From Bacteroidia bacterium (lineage in GTDB: Bacteria > Bacteroidota > Bacteroidia > Bacteroidales > CAJPTX01): a stretch of 32,703 bases of DNA. Positions 24,365 through 32,649 of the stretch are shown in pieces. Numbering within the stretch: position 1 is the stretch's first letter; each line of letters starts with the position of its first letter. Location of the stretch: the NCBI GenBank assembly GCA_905373475.1, contig CAJPTC010000030.1, forward strand, positions 1 through 32,703, given 5' to 3'. Made by a program: the position numbers and the translations under genes. The notes beneath the pieces were generated by a model. The model made no database searches. It was not told where the DNA came from and saw only the letters and a list, made by a program, of their open reading frames with translations.

Positions 24365-25564
24365 CTATAGCGTGCGCCCAGGATAGATCGCCAACCCTTC
24401 TTTGAGTATAAAGAGCGCCTCGCGTAAATCGTCTATCTTCAGAACGTAGGCTAAGCGAACCTCGTTTTTCCCTAAGCCTGGGGTTGCATAAAAGCCCGTG
24501 GCTGGGGCTACCATTACGGTTTTTCCAGTATAGGAGAAGGACTCTAACATCCATTGCGCAAACCTATCGGCATCGTCAATGGGCAATTTGGCAACTGTGT
24601 AAAACGCTCCCTTAGGGTTAGGCGAGTAGACACCTTCCATCTTGTTAAGCGTCTGAACCATAAAATTGCGCCGTGCAATGTACTCGTTATACACTTCCTC
24701 GAAATAAGCCTTAGGGGCAAACAGCGCCGAATATGCAGCATTCTGTCCGATGGATGAAGGACACAAACGTGCCTGTGCAAACTTCATCGCATTCTTTATC
24801 AGTTCCTTGTTGCGCGTTATGAACGCACCAATGCGCACACCGCACATACTGTAGCGTTTTGAAACAGAATCAAAGAGTACGGTATTTTCCTCAAGTCCGG
24901 GCAACTGCATGATGGAATAATGCTTCGCGCCATCATAGCAGAACTCGCGATAGACCTCGTCTGCCATCAAGAAGAGATCGTGCTTCTTTACAATAGCCCC
25001 GAGTTGCTCTATCTCTTGCTGCGAATAGAGGTAACCCGTGGGGTTATTCGGATTGCATATTAGAATGGCGCGTGTACGAGCCGAAATTCGTTTCTCAAAC
25101 TCTTCTACTGGCGGGAGTGCAAAGTCGTTCTGTATAGAAGAGGGTATAGGCACAATTTTAACACCTGCCTGCACAGCAAAACCGTTGTAGTTGGCATAAA
25201 AAGGTTCGGGGATGATAACTTCGTCTCCAGGATCAAGACAAGTCAGAAACGCGAAAATAATGGCCTCCGAGCCTCCGTTGGTCACAATGATGTCCTCTGG
25301 CGCGAGTTTGATGCCAATGTTCTTGTAGTACTCCACCAGCCCGTCACGATAGTAAGGATAGCCCGCCGAGTCGGTATATGCCATAGTAGAATCTGCTAGG
25401 GTCTTAAGCGCATTAAATACCCCCGATGGCGCCTTAATATCGGGTTGTCCAATATTGAGACGATATACGTCAACCCCGCGCGATTTGGCTAAGTTGGCAT
25501 AGGGTAATAGCCGCCGTATCGGCGAAGCGGGCATCTCTTGCCCTTTGTTTGAAACTCTTGGCAT
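24365..25564 (-). CDS. Class I PLP-dependent aminotransferase
   Basis: This 399-residue fold-type I aminotransferase resembles aspartate aminotransferase family proteins of Bacteroidales. It shows the substrate-loop LNIGQPDI (36-43), TNGGSEAI (95-102), NPNNPTG (171-177), ADEVYREF (201-208) with the cofactor-binding Asp and Tyr, the Schiff-base lysine K236 in SVSKRYSMCGVRIG with R244, and the substrate-carboxylate arginine in NEVRLAYV near residue 373. The amino-acid specificity cannot be read from sequence alone. The start at 25564 is supported by the conserved opening segment before MPASPIRRLLPYA. It is preceded on the same strand by the BspA-like lipoprotein gene, 104 bases away, and followed by a large hairpin. 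Confidence 0.9.
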   Translation of the reverse strand: MPRVSNKGQEMPASPIRRLLPYANLAKSRGVDVYRLNIGQPDIKAPSGVFNALKTLADSTMAYTDSAGYPYYRDGLVEYYKNIGIKLAPEDIIVTNGGSEAIIFAFLTCLDPGDEVIIPEPFYANYNGFAVQAGVKIVPIPSSIQNDFALPPVEEFEKRISARTRAILICNPNNPTGYLYSQQEIEQLGAIVKKHDLFLMADEVYREFCYDGAKHYSIMQLPGLEENTVLFDSVSKRYSMCGVRIGAFITRNKELIKNAMKFAQARLCPSSIGQNAAYSALFAPKAYFEEVYNEYIARRNFMVQTLNKMEGVYSPNPKGAFYTVAKLPIDDADRFAQWMLESFSYTGKTVMVAPATGFYATPGLGKNEVRLAYVLKIDDLREALFILKEGLAIYPGRTL

Positions 25565-25668
25565 CTTTTCTTACTCCTTTTTACTTACAACCGTTTTTTA
25601 CTGTTCTACATACACAGGTTGAGACTGCGAGCCTTCTGAGAACTTTCTGCCCGCCCGAGTTCTGCAAT

Positions 25669-26298
25669 TTATGGAAAGGAAGGCTGGCGTTCGGGGGTCA
25701 TTTTAGGGCAAAATGTAAAGGCATCCTGCCACGTTTTCACCCCGTTCACCTTCCAGGTATGCAAATCGGCTTCCAGATTAGTACACTTGTAAAAGATGGC
25801 GGCGCAATCTGTACAGCGCGAAAGATCGGGCACTCCTGCATCTGCACGAATATTCAGGTCGGCGCATGTAGCAAAGGCTAAGCGCATAGAACTCCATTTC
25901 ACACCGCCCCAACTGAGCACTTCGCGCAAATAGTCGCTAGAACCAACAACGTAGAGAGAATCGTAGAGTAAATCCTCCTCAAATTGAAGCGTATCTCCTA
26001 TCACCATCTGAAAGCGCTCAAATCCCTCAGGTTTCACCTCAATATCGTACACACCACCACGATCCAAGGGCAGTGCAAGAACCTCGCCGTGCACAATAGA
26101 CGCCGTATTCCACTCCCCGAAAGGTTCATTCTCAAATCTCCAACGAAACTGGTAATTGCCTTGTGCTGGGAAATACAACATGCACGAATCGGGCACTTCC
26201 CAACGGGTTATAAACGACCCTTTCTCCGAACAGCTTGCAAAGAAGAGAAGTCCGATAAGTGCACACAATACGACGCAGACGTTAGAATTGCGTAGCAT
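25669..26298 (-). CDS. Short BspA-like (DUF285-type) surface lipoprotein
   Basis: This 209-residue protein has a lipoprotein signal (FFASC, cysteine 23), a PKD-like beta segment (about 28-95: ITRWEVPDSCMLYFPAQGNYQFRW in part) and a C-terminal DUF285-type leucine-rich tract. That tract comprises LREVLSWGGVKWSSMRLAFATCADLNI, VPDLSRCTDCAAIFYKCTNLEADLHTWKVNGVKTWQDAFTFCPKM. BspA-like proteins are surface adhesins of oral and gut bacteria and others, often with many repeats; here only about three are present. No shifted reading frame continues the repeats past the stop, so this is the natural end. The protein is probably surface-exposed; its function is unknown. It lies 64 bases after the TonB-plug-like gene and may be co-transcribed with it. 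Confidence 0.75.
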   Translation of the reverse strand: MLRNSNVCVVLCALIGLLFFASCSEKGSFITRWEVPDSCMLYFPAQGNYQFRWRFENEPFGEWNTASIVHGEVLALPLDRGGVYDIEVKPEGFERFQMVIGDTLQFEEDLLYDSLYVVGSSDYLREVLSWGGVKWSSMRLAFATCADLNIRADAGVPDLSRCTDCAAIFYKCTNLEADLHTWKVNGVKTWQDAFTFCPKMTPERQPSFP

Positions 26299-26362
26299 TT
26301 CTTCCTGTTAAAATTTCTATAAGCAAGGGCAGGCTTACTGATATCCAAGCACTTTCTCGCTC

Positions 26363-27079
26363 CTACTTTTTGGGTAGTGGTACGAAATTGTGTTCCGCAT
26401 TGAGGGGAATCCAACCGCCTTCTTTCAACTTAATTTCGATAGCCCCAGGAATAAACTTATTCGGACTTTTGAGCTTCAACACACGCACAGATTCGACTTG
26501 ATCGGTTGTAAGGTCGCTCACCAAATTCTGAAAATCGTTGGAGAAGTAGCGTTTCCCGTTCACATAAATGTTGGGTACTCCCTTTTTGCCCTTGATATAA
26601 TAGACACCAGCCTTCAGTTGCAATGTGGGTTGTTTTTTCAGAAAAGAGGCAAACGATGTTCCCGCTTTTTGTTTGGCAACCGGGAGGTTTGTAGAGGTGT
26701 AGAAATCGGAACGAATCTTAGTTTTCACATCCGAACTAATAGCACCAATCAGGGCAGGCGGCGTGTCGTAACGAAGGCATTTGTAGCTCTCATTTTTCGT
26801 TCCGTAGAGCAGTGTTACAATGTACTGCTGCTTGTAGTCTATGGGAGTACCCCGAAAAGAGAAGAAACCAGCACCATCGGTCATAGAAATTGCTAAATAC
26901 TTTGTTGGAGCATTTGCCTGTGCCAATACCACGGGAACAAATTGTCCGCGCTGGCTCGCATTGTCGGTCGCACTGCCATATATATAGCCCTCAAACCAAT
27001 AGTTTGTGGTGGGTTGTGCCACGCCAAATAACGGGAATAATAGGCTCCATATCAGAAGTTGCCAAAAACAGTTTCGCAT
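26363..27079 (-). CDS. Secreted protein with carboxypeptidase-like and TonB-plug-like segments
   Basis: This 238-residue protein carries a signal peptide (cut after GVA, residue 21). Residues 25-105 (FEGYIYGSATD, FVPVVLAQAN, TDGAGFFSFRG) resemble the carboxypeptidase-regulatory beta-sandwich found at the front of TonB-dependent receptors. Residues 165-220 (VPNIYVNGKRYF, LTTDQVESVRVLKL, FIPGAIEIKLKEGG) resemble the plug domain of the same receptors, but no beta-barrel follows and the protein ends 20 residues later. It could be a free-standing envelope or scaffold protein, or a decayed receptor, though no interruption is visible. The BspA-like lipoprotein gene follows. The start is an ATG at 27079; the promoter is not evident. 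Confidence 0.6.
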   Translation of the reverse strand: MRNCFWQLLIWSLLFPLFGVAQPTTNYWFEGYIYGSATDNASQRGQFVPVVLAQANAPTKYLAISMTDGAGFFSFRGTPIDYKQQYIVTLLYGTKNESYKCLRYDTPPALIGAISSDVKTKIRSDFYTSTNLPVAKQKAGTSFASFLKKQPTLQLKAGVYYIKGKKGVPNIYVNGKRYFSNDFQNLVSDLTTDQVESVRVLKLKSPNKFIPGAIEIKLKEGGWIPLNAEHNFVPLPKK

Positions 27080-27294
27080 TTCTTACCCTCCTCTACTGTA
27101 AAATTCTGGTTTATAAAAGTAGTATTTTTTACGGCAAAAGGGCGGAAAAGGGTACGAGAACGCCAACGAGATAGGGCGCATTTGCGATAAAAATGCAACC
27201 CGCTTAGATAACATTTTACCCTACTTGTTACGTAGAAGGGGGTAGAACTGCTGGGTTGTAGTGGCAGTCTTGTTTTAATGTAAACCATAAGAGA

Positions 27295-29025
27295 ATGAAA
27301 CGTTGGTACGATTGGAAATTGCGCACAAAGCTTTTGGTGTGTTTCGGGTCTATTTTGTTCTTATTTATAGTAATTGGCCTAATTGGCTACCGTCAGACAC
27401 TGCACCGCGAGGCAGGGAACGCCGTTCAAGGATATTCTGACAAGATAGAACGCGCCTTTCTGAAAGCACGCTTCCACTATCTTTACTACTATGCCTTAGG
27501 CGACACCGTAGAGTATGGCACAGCGAGTAGGTATCTCGATACGTTGGTAATGGGTACAAACGACATGGAGCAATACCAGCAGAAGTCGCCATTTGGGAGC
27601 GAGGACATGGTAGCACTTTCACTATCACTTGTTGCAAAAGGACGCGCCTACGACGAAATAGGGCGAGAGATCTATGTACTGAAGCTCCGAGAACTAGAAG
27701 CGCGCCGTTCTCTTTTTGCACAGTATCACGACTTTTACAACTCACTCCGTTACTCGGAATCCAGAGACGAAGCTCTTGTGAGTCGCCTGATCCTGTTGTG
27801 TGGTCAGCTAGGAGAGTATTTTGATGCTGACGATACAAAGTGTCTGCTTACTGCACAGAATACTCTGGAGGAACTCCTAAACCGTTTCTCCTTTGAAGGG
27901 ACGCGGGCGCAATCTTTAGCGCTACTCCGTAAGACTATGCAAACGACCTTAGAAACCAAGTTAGCGCGCGAGGAGCTAGGGGCTACTTTTATTGCGACAA
28001 GCAACGATTTAGCCAAAACCATCGAGATACACGATAAGCGTCTTGCTACTGTTAGCGCTGAAATGATGCAAGAGGCTATTGTAGCGCTCATTGTCGTAAT
28101 TATTTTAGCCTTTGTTATTTCAACGGTTTCGTTAATACTCATTAGCAATTACATGGTTCGCCTCGTCAAGGCAGCAACCGAGCGCATTAAGGGTTGTGCA
28201 CAAGGCAACTTTGTTAACGATGTGCCACGCAATATTTTGACCTACGGCGACGAATTTGGCGAGATAGCACGTGCGGTCGAGATGCTGATCCTCCGAATGC
28301 AAGAGACGCTCTCTGTCATTCGCCTTGGTGCTGACGAAGTGGCGTTGGCTAGTGAGCAACTGAACGCCAATTCACAAGGACTCTCACAAGGGGCAAATAC
28401 GCAAGCCGCCAATGCCGAAGAGGTAAGCAGTGCAATGGAGGAAATGTCGGCGAATATTGACAGCAATGCAGATCGTGCCAAGAGCTCGCAACTGCTATCA
28501 AAGGATTTAGGCAATCGCTTACAAGAGCTTGGCGGCGAGTCTCGTGCCTCGTTAGAATCGGTAGAAACGATAAGTGAGAAAATCCGCGTGATTAGCGAAA
28601 TAGCAAACCAGACGAACATATTAGCGCTGAATGCTGCGGTTGAAGCAGCACGGGCAGGAGAACATGGGCGAGGTTTCTCGGTGGTAGCGGCAGAGGTACG
28701 TAAGTTGGCAGAACGTAGTAACGAAGCGGCTAATGAGATAGTAACGCTTTCAGCGCAATCTACGCAAGCAACACAAAAGGCGCATGCTACGCTAGATTCT
28801 GTACTTCCTGACATGGATCGTACGCGTTCCATTATGGAAGAAATCGCCATTGCAAGCGAGGAGCAGCGCAGTGGCGTAGGCCAGATCAATATGGCACTGA
28901 TGCAGTTGAATGAGGTGATTCAGCACAACGCTTCGTCGAGCGAAGAGGTAGCAGCGAATGCTACCAAGTTGCATGATGAGGCAGAGCGGCTCAAGGAAAC
29001 CGTGCGTTATTTTACCATTGAGTAG
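27295..29025 (+). CDS. Methyl-accepting chemotaxis protein 3, helical sensor type
   Basis: This is a 576-residue chemoreceptor. TM1 is about 12-32, a helical periplasmic domain of about 228 residues spans 33-260, TM2 is 261-285, HAMP is 286-335 and the signalling domain follows. The tip QTNILALNAAVEAARAGEHGRGF is at 439-461. Methylation-type sites are NAEEVSSA (373-380) and SSSEEVAANA near the C-terminus. Its sensor sequence is not obviously related to those of receptors 1 and 4 beyond its helical nature, though the heptad count of the signalling domain is the same. It is divergent from the TonB-plug-like gene across 215 bases in which I found no exact TAnnTTTG. A terminator follows. Confidence 0.93.
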   Translation: MKRWYDWKLRTKLLVCFGSILFLFIVIGLIGYRQTLHREAGNAVQGYSDKIERAFLKARFHYLYYYALGDTVEYGTASRYLDTLVMGTNDMEQYQQKSPFGSEDMVALSLSLVAKGRAYDEIGREIYVLKLRELEARRSLFAQYHDFYNSLRYSESRDEALVSRLILLCGQLGEYFDADDTKCLLTAQNTLEELLNRFSFEGTRAQSLALLRKTMQTTLETKLAREELGATFIATSNDLAKTIEIHDKRLATVSAEMMQEAIVALIVVIILAFVISTVSLILISNYMVRLVKAATERIKGCAQGNFVNDVPRNILTYGDEFGEIARAVEMLILRMQETLSVIRLGADEVALASEQLNANSQGLSQGANTQAANAEEVSSAMEEMSANIDSNADRAKSSQLLSKDLGNRLQELGGESRASLESVETISEKIRVISEIANQTNILALNAAVEAARAGEHGRGFSVVAAEVRKLAERSNEAANEIVTLSAQSTQATQKAHATLDSVLPDMDRTRSIMEEIAIASEEQRSGVGQINMALMQLNEVIQHNASSSEEVAANATKLHDEAERLKETVRYFTIE

Positions 29026-29060
29026 TTAGGCTATACGTGCTGCGTAGTACGATTAAGAAA

Positions 29061-29093
29061 CAGCATATCCTACTTCTAGTGTGGGGTATGCTG
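29061..29093 (+). terminator. Terminator of chemoreceptor 3
   Basis: CAGCATATCC (29061-29070) pairs with GGGTATGCTG (29084-29093), ten pairs with one G-U, followed by TTTTCATTTTG. It is 35 bases past the stop codon. Confidence 0.75.
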
Positions 29094-29131
29094 TTTTCAT
29101 TTTGCTGTCGGAGTGGGTATTCTGGTATTTT

Positions 29132-29160
29132 TTTGAGGGAAAAGGCGTACCTTTATTTTG
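29132..29160 (+). promoter_or_regulatory. Possible promoter of the lipid kinase gene
   Basis: TTTG at 29132-29135 and TATTTTG at 29154-29160 resemble the Bacteroidota elements with one base fewer in the downstream box. Initiation near 29167 would leave about 24 bases to the ATG at 29191. Confidence 0.35.
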
Positions 29161-29190
29161 CGATAAGGAAAACACGGAGAGAATTAGAAA

Positions 29191-30210
29191 ATGCGTCGAG
29201 TTGCGTTGATTGTTAACCCGATTTCGGGGCGAGGCGGACGTCAGCATGCAAAGATCGAGATCATACGTTATGCACGCCAACTGGCACGCGTGCACGGATT
29301 TTCACTCGAACTCTATCTAACACGTTATCCGAAACATGCCACAGAACTTGCACACAATGCAGCGGAACAGGGTTTTGACCTAGTAATTGCGGTAGGAGGC
29401 GACGGAACGGTCAACGAGGTGGCACACGGTCTGCTCGGCACTTCGACAGTGTTGGGCATCGTACCTATGGGCTCGGGCAACGGTTTAGCACGCCACCTAG
29501 ATCTATCACTCGTAACGCGCGTCGCGCTCCGCACAACAATCGAACGCCCAAGCATTGCGATAGATTGCGGTTTACTCAACGGTAAAAACTTCTTCACCAC
29601 GGCTGGTATTGGTTTTGACGCAGAAGTGGGTTGGATGTTTGCGAAACTGGGCACACGTGGCATCAATAGTTACATTAAAGCCACAGCACAGCTATTCTTC
29701 AACTACCGCCCTCGGGAGTATGAAATAGAGATTGATGGCAAGACCCTAGAGCGTAAAGCGCTTCTCATCACTTTTGCGAATGCTTCGCAATTTGGCAATA
29801 ATGCACGCATTGCCCCACATGCCTTGGTGAACGACGGCACTCTACAGATGGTTATTGTAAAACCCTTCCCAAAAATCGCCATTGGTTACCTCGCGTCGTT
29901 ACTTTTTCACGGTCTAGTAGATACGAGTTCATACGTTGAAACCATCCCCTTTCAACACCTCTACGTTCGCAGTAAAACACCGCTGCGGGGGCATATTGAC
30001 GGAGAGCCCGAACAACTCCCCAATGCCTTTGAAGTTTCAGTTGTTCCGAATGCATTGCAGGTAGTGCCTGGCGAACATGCCACCGAGGTTTGTGGCGAGC
30101 CTGCTCCCGTAATTTTAGTCCCCTATCAATACCTGTACAAATTGCCCCGCCCCAGCTCTATTACACGGCAACTACGCCGAATCAAGGCTCCTAAATTGGG
30201 CAAATTTTAA
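29191..30210 (+). CDS. Diacylglycerol kinase catalytic-domain lipid kinase (YegS/BmrU type)
   Basis: This 339-residue cytoplasmic lipid kinase of the DAGK_cat family is likely to phosphorylate diacylglycerol or a related lipid with ATP. The nucleotide-binding motif VGGDGTVNEV is at 68-77 and MGSGNGLARHL at 93-103, both diagnostic. IVNPISGRGG at 7-16, FTTAGIGFDAEVG, and LRGHIDGEPEQLP in the C-terminal beta-sandwich also match. The last 45 residues are a basic tail (LPRPSSITRQLRRIKAPKLGKF in part) that may aid membrane contact. The gene is flanked by a chemoreceptor terminator upstream and a small unknown gene downstream with its own promoter. Confidence 0.9.
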   Translation: MRRVALIVNPISGRGGRQHAKIEIIRYARQLARVHGFSLELYLTRYPKHATELAHNAAEQGFDLVIAVGGDGTVNEVAHGLLGTSTVLGIVPMGSGNGLARHLDLSLVTRVALRTTIERPSIAIDCGLLNGKNFFTTAGIGFDAEVGWMFAKLGTRGINSYIKATAQLFFNYRPREYEIEIDGKTLERKALLITFANASQFGNNARIAPHALVNDGTLQMVIVKPFPKIAIGYLASLLFHGLVDTSSYVETIPFQHLYVRSKTPLRGHIDGEPEQLPNAFEVSVVPNALQVVPGEHATEVCGEPAPVILVPYQYLYKLPRPSSITRQLRRIKAPKLGKF

Positions 30211-30230
30211 GACGAAAGAAAAAAATCGGT

Positions 30231-30238
30231 TACCTTTG
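30231..30238 (+). promoter_or_regulatory. Candidate -7 element of the 98-residue protein gene
   Basis: The bases TACCTTTG match TAnnTTTG. A start near 30245 leaves a leader of only about 19 bases, holding AAGGAGGT at 30249-30256, a full Shine-Dalgarno match eight bases before the ATG at 30264. The upstream element is not clear. Confidence 0.5.
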
Positions 30239-30263
30239 TTTGTAGAACAAGGAGGTATTAGGA

Positions 30264-30560
30264 ATGGCTAATTTTCGCGATTTTAAGAAGGCTGTAAAGG
30301 ATGTCCTTCTCGAACACAGATTGTATTGCTCGCTAGCAGCAGGTTTAAAAGAAGGCGGAGAGTATGAAAAGGCTTACGAATTGGCAAGCCAAACGTACCG
30401 AGCAACTATAACGGAAGTAGAAGCACTACTAGTGAATATAAAGACCAATAGTAAAGGGGTGAAGAACAAACGGGTACACTTCCGTGGGCTTTACGAGCAG
30501 GTTTTGAAAATTTGCCGCGAAAACGAAGCAAAGCTTGCAGAGCAATTGGGCATTAAGTAG
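30264..30560 (+). CDS. 98-residue helical protein of unknown function
   Basis: I do not recognise this protein. It is 98 residues long, has no signal peptide or membrane segment, is highly charged and is predicted helical throughout (FRDFKKAVKDVLLEHRLYCSLAAGL; EKAYELASQTYRATITEVEALLVNI; LYEQVLKICRENEAKLAEQLG). A basic linker, KTNSKGVKNKRVHF, lies in the middle. Two cysteines are present. It has its own -7 element, a strong Shine-Dalgarno sequence (unusual in Bacteroidota, which rarely rely on it) and a terminator, so it is very likely real and well expressed. Its position between a lipid kinase gene and a chemoreceptor gene gives no reliable clue. Confidence 0.8.
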   Translation: MANFRDFKKAVKDVLLEHRLYCSLAAGLKEGGEYEKAYELASQTYRATITEVEALLVNIKTNSKGVKNKRVHFRGLYEQVLKICRENEAKLAEQLGIK

Positions 30561-30594
30561 AATTTTCTATCTCAAAAACAATTTTGATGTTGGA

Positions 30595-30615
30595 GGCAGG
30601 GCAGTTTGTCCTGCC
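30595..30615 (+). terminator. Terminator of the 98-residue protein gene
   Basis: GGCAGG (30595-30600) and CCTGCC (30610-30615) form a six-pair stem with a nine-base loop, followed by TTTTTATTTTC. It is 34 bases after the stop codon. Confidence 0.8.
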
Positions 30616-30666
30616 TTTTTATTTTCATCGGCTCAAAGCTGAGAGAATAAACTGCTAAACGATAAA

Positions 30667-30696
30667 GGTAACGGCACGCTTCCGCGCACCGTTACC
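30667..30696 (-). terminator. Likely terminator of chemoreceptor 4
   Basis: GGTAACGG (30667-30674) and CCGTTACC (30689-30696) form an eight-pair stem with a GC-rich loop. On the minus strand it is followed by TTTATCGTTTAG. It lies 39 bases past the stop codon of the receptor at 30736. Confidence 0.55.
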
Positions 30697-30735
30697 ATAC
30701 CTAAATACTTCTAATACTTCTTCGTTTAGAAAGGG

Positions 30736-32448
30736 TTAAGAGAGCACAAAGAATGCACTGGCATCGTTGAGCGCAGTAGCTTGACTGTTGAGCTCCTCGG
30801 CACTGGTAGCCATTTCCTCGCTAGCAGCGGCATTCTGCTGTATTACTTCGGAGAGCTGCTGTATCGCCGAGTTAATTTGATCTACCCCCGTACGTTGTTC
30901 TTGGCTCGCAGTAGCAATTTCTTGTACTAATTGCGCCGTACGCTTTACCTCGGGTAGTACATCCTCCAGACCTTGTGCCGCGTTCCGCGTATCTGCGAGT
31001 GAACGCGAAGAGTAAGTCTCTATTTCACTTGCAGCTTCTCGGCTTCGTTCTGCCAACTTTCGTATCTCAGAAGCTACTACTGAGAAACCACGTCCGTGCT
31101 CCCCAGCGCGCGCCGCTTCTACGGCAGCATTTAGGGCAAGAATATTAGTCTGACTCGCTATCTCGGTAATGATGGCAATCTTCTGCGTAATGGACTGTAC
31201 CGATTCCAACGATTGTTGCGAAAGACGATTAACCGTTGTCAATTTCTCCTCCATCTGCGTTGCAATCGTCTGCGTCTGTAAAGCATTCTCGGCATTCTGA
31301 TCTATGTTGGCAGCCATCTCTTCCATGGCACTGCTCACTTCCTCAGCACTGGAAGCCTGCGTACTCGTACCCTGCGAGATCTTTTGCGAAACTGCATTCA
31401 ATTGTCCGCTGGCATCTGCAACATTGAGCGCCCCTTTTTTCACATCTTCTATTGCCTTTCGCACTTGTTGCATCATCGTGGCAATGGCACGTGCCAAGTT
31501 CCCGAACTCATCGCTCCGTTGAAGCAAACGCTCGGGAATTTGAATACTAAAATTACCATTGGCACAGACCTCCATCTGTTTCACTCCTTGTTTCAGAACC
31601 TTCGTTATCGAAGATGCCGTATACTGCGAGATGAGGATAGAGAAGACAATTACGATGATGAGGATGGTTATCGTGTAACTCATTACTATGGTGTAATCTA
31701 CACGGTACTGATCGGCAAAATACATGGTAGCCTTGTCTAGTGAATTAGACAGTTCATCGGCCTGCGCAGTAAGCCTTTTTTTCACCTCAACCATGGAAAT
31801 AGCATGCGCATGCAACTCTTTTTCAGACTCCGAGAGCGCCTCAAGCCTTTGTGCTACTATAGGTTGAGTCGCAGCACCTGCTAGCTTGTGATAGAGAGTA
31901 TAAGCTTTCTCGAGCGCATCAATATCATTATTAGCGGTAAACTGCTGGTAGAGGTCGTTGCCCGTAGACAGTCCTACAGCAATCTCCGAGGCTATTACAT
32001 CGAATTTACGCATGTCGGCCAACAGCGCCAAAAACGCATCCATGACACGGTCGCCAATTCGGGCATCATCCTCCATCTTTTCCACAAGCGCCTTTTCGGA
32101 TTGACGGAGACCGCCTAACTGGGTATTCAGCTCCTGAATAAGCTCCTTGCCTCCCTCTTCGTCGATAGAGCGGCAACTTTCTAGAGCAGCATCTAACGAA
32201 CGCTGCGTACTGTCCAAGAAGTAAGTGAAGGAGTCAAAATCTTTTTTCTGCGATGTAGTCGCATAACGCATCTCTGCATTTATTGCGGCACAGACAGCAT
32301 AGTTCGCAGCATCGGTGGCATATATCAATCGCACCATCATCCGCGAGCGCATAGATTTATTTATCAGGAAAAGCCCAAAAGCCAGAATGAGCACGGTGAT
32401 TACCCCAAAGATAACATTCAGGCGTGCACGAGTAGAGAAGTTTTTCAT
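30736..32448 (-). CDS. Methyl-accepting chemotaxis protein 4, helical sensor type
   Basis: This is a 570-residue chemoreceptor with the same layout and length as receptor 1. TM1 is about 12-29, a helical periplasmic domain spans 30-254, TM2 is 255-275, followed by HAMP and a signalling domain whose C-terminal 220 residues are nearly the same as in receptor 1. Methylation-type sites SSAEEVSSA and AASEEMATS and the tip QTNILALNAAVEAARAGEHGRGF are present. The periplasmic domains of the two are related but clearly diverged, so they may sense different ligands. Part of the signalling region is identical at DNA level to receptor 1. The start is an ATG at 32448. No promoter match was found in the 255 bases upstream. 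Confidence 0.93.
   Translation of the reverse strand: MKNFSTRARLNVIFGVITVLILAFGLFLINKSMRSRMMVRLIYATDAANYAVCAAINAEMRYATTSQKKDFDSFTYFLDSTQRSLDAALESCRSIDEEGGKELIQELNTQLGGLRQSEKALVEKMEDDARIGDRVMDAFLALLADMRKFDVIASEIAVGLSTGNDLYQQFTANNDIDALEKAYTLYHKLAGAATQPIVAQRLEALSESEKELHAHAISMVEVKKRLTAQADELSNSLDKATMYFADQYRVDYTIVMSYTITILIIVIVFSILISQYTASSITKVLKQGVKQMEVCANGNFSIQIPERLLQRSDEFGNLARAIATMMQQVRKAIEDVKKGALNVADASGQLNAVSQKISQGTSTQASSAEEVSSAMEEMAANIDQNAENALQTQTIATQMEEKLTTVNRLSQQSLESVQSITQKIAIITEIASQTNILALNAAVEAARAGEHGRGFSVVASEIRKLAERSREAASEIETYSSRSLADTRNAAQGLEDVLPEVKRTAQLVQEIATASQEQRTGVDQINSAIQQLSEVIQQNAAASEEMATSAEELNSQATALNDASAFFVLS
30931..31053 (-). repeat. 123-bp exact inverted repeat, copy 2 (within chemoreceptor 4)
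   Basis: This is the reverse-complement partner of 11917-12039. It covers the same 41 codons of the signalling domain. The two copies are about 19 kb apart in opposite orientation, which could support recombination or inversion of the DNA between them. Confidence 0.85.
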
Positions 32449-32649
32449 TTGCGAACTGCTTTATAATGTGTTTTATACCTTTTCTCATTTAGCACAGCGC
32501 TCGCTCTACAACCTAATTACCTTGGTCGCAATACTCCGAACTGCATTGCCTCTCCCCCACACCCACTCGTCGCAACAGACAGCACAAGGTTGCAGGCGCT
32601 ATATACTGCGTTCTCCTATTGCTACGATATAAACAGAAAATAAGTTGCT

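Noticed and set aside
25565..25668. Frameshift truncation of the BspA-like protein
   Set aside because: The other two frames downstream of the stop show no continuing repeat sequence, so the end seems natural.
28242..28889. Minus-strand frame of 215 codons inside chemoreceptor 3
   Set aside because: It is an antisense shadow of the conserved signalling domain; a similar shadow appears opposite receptors 1 and 4.
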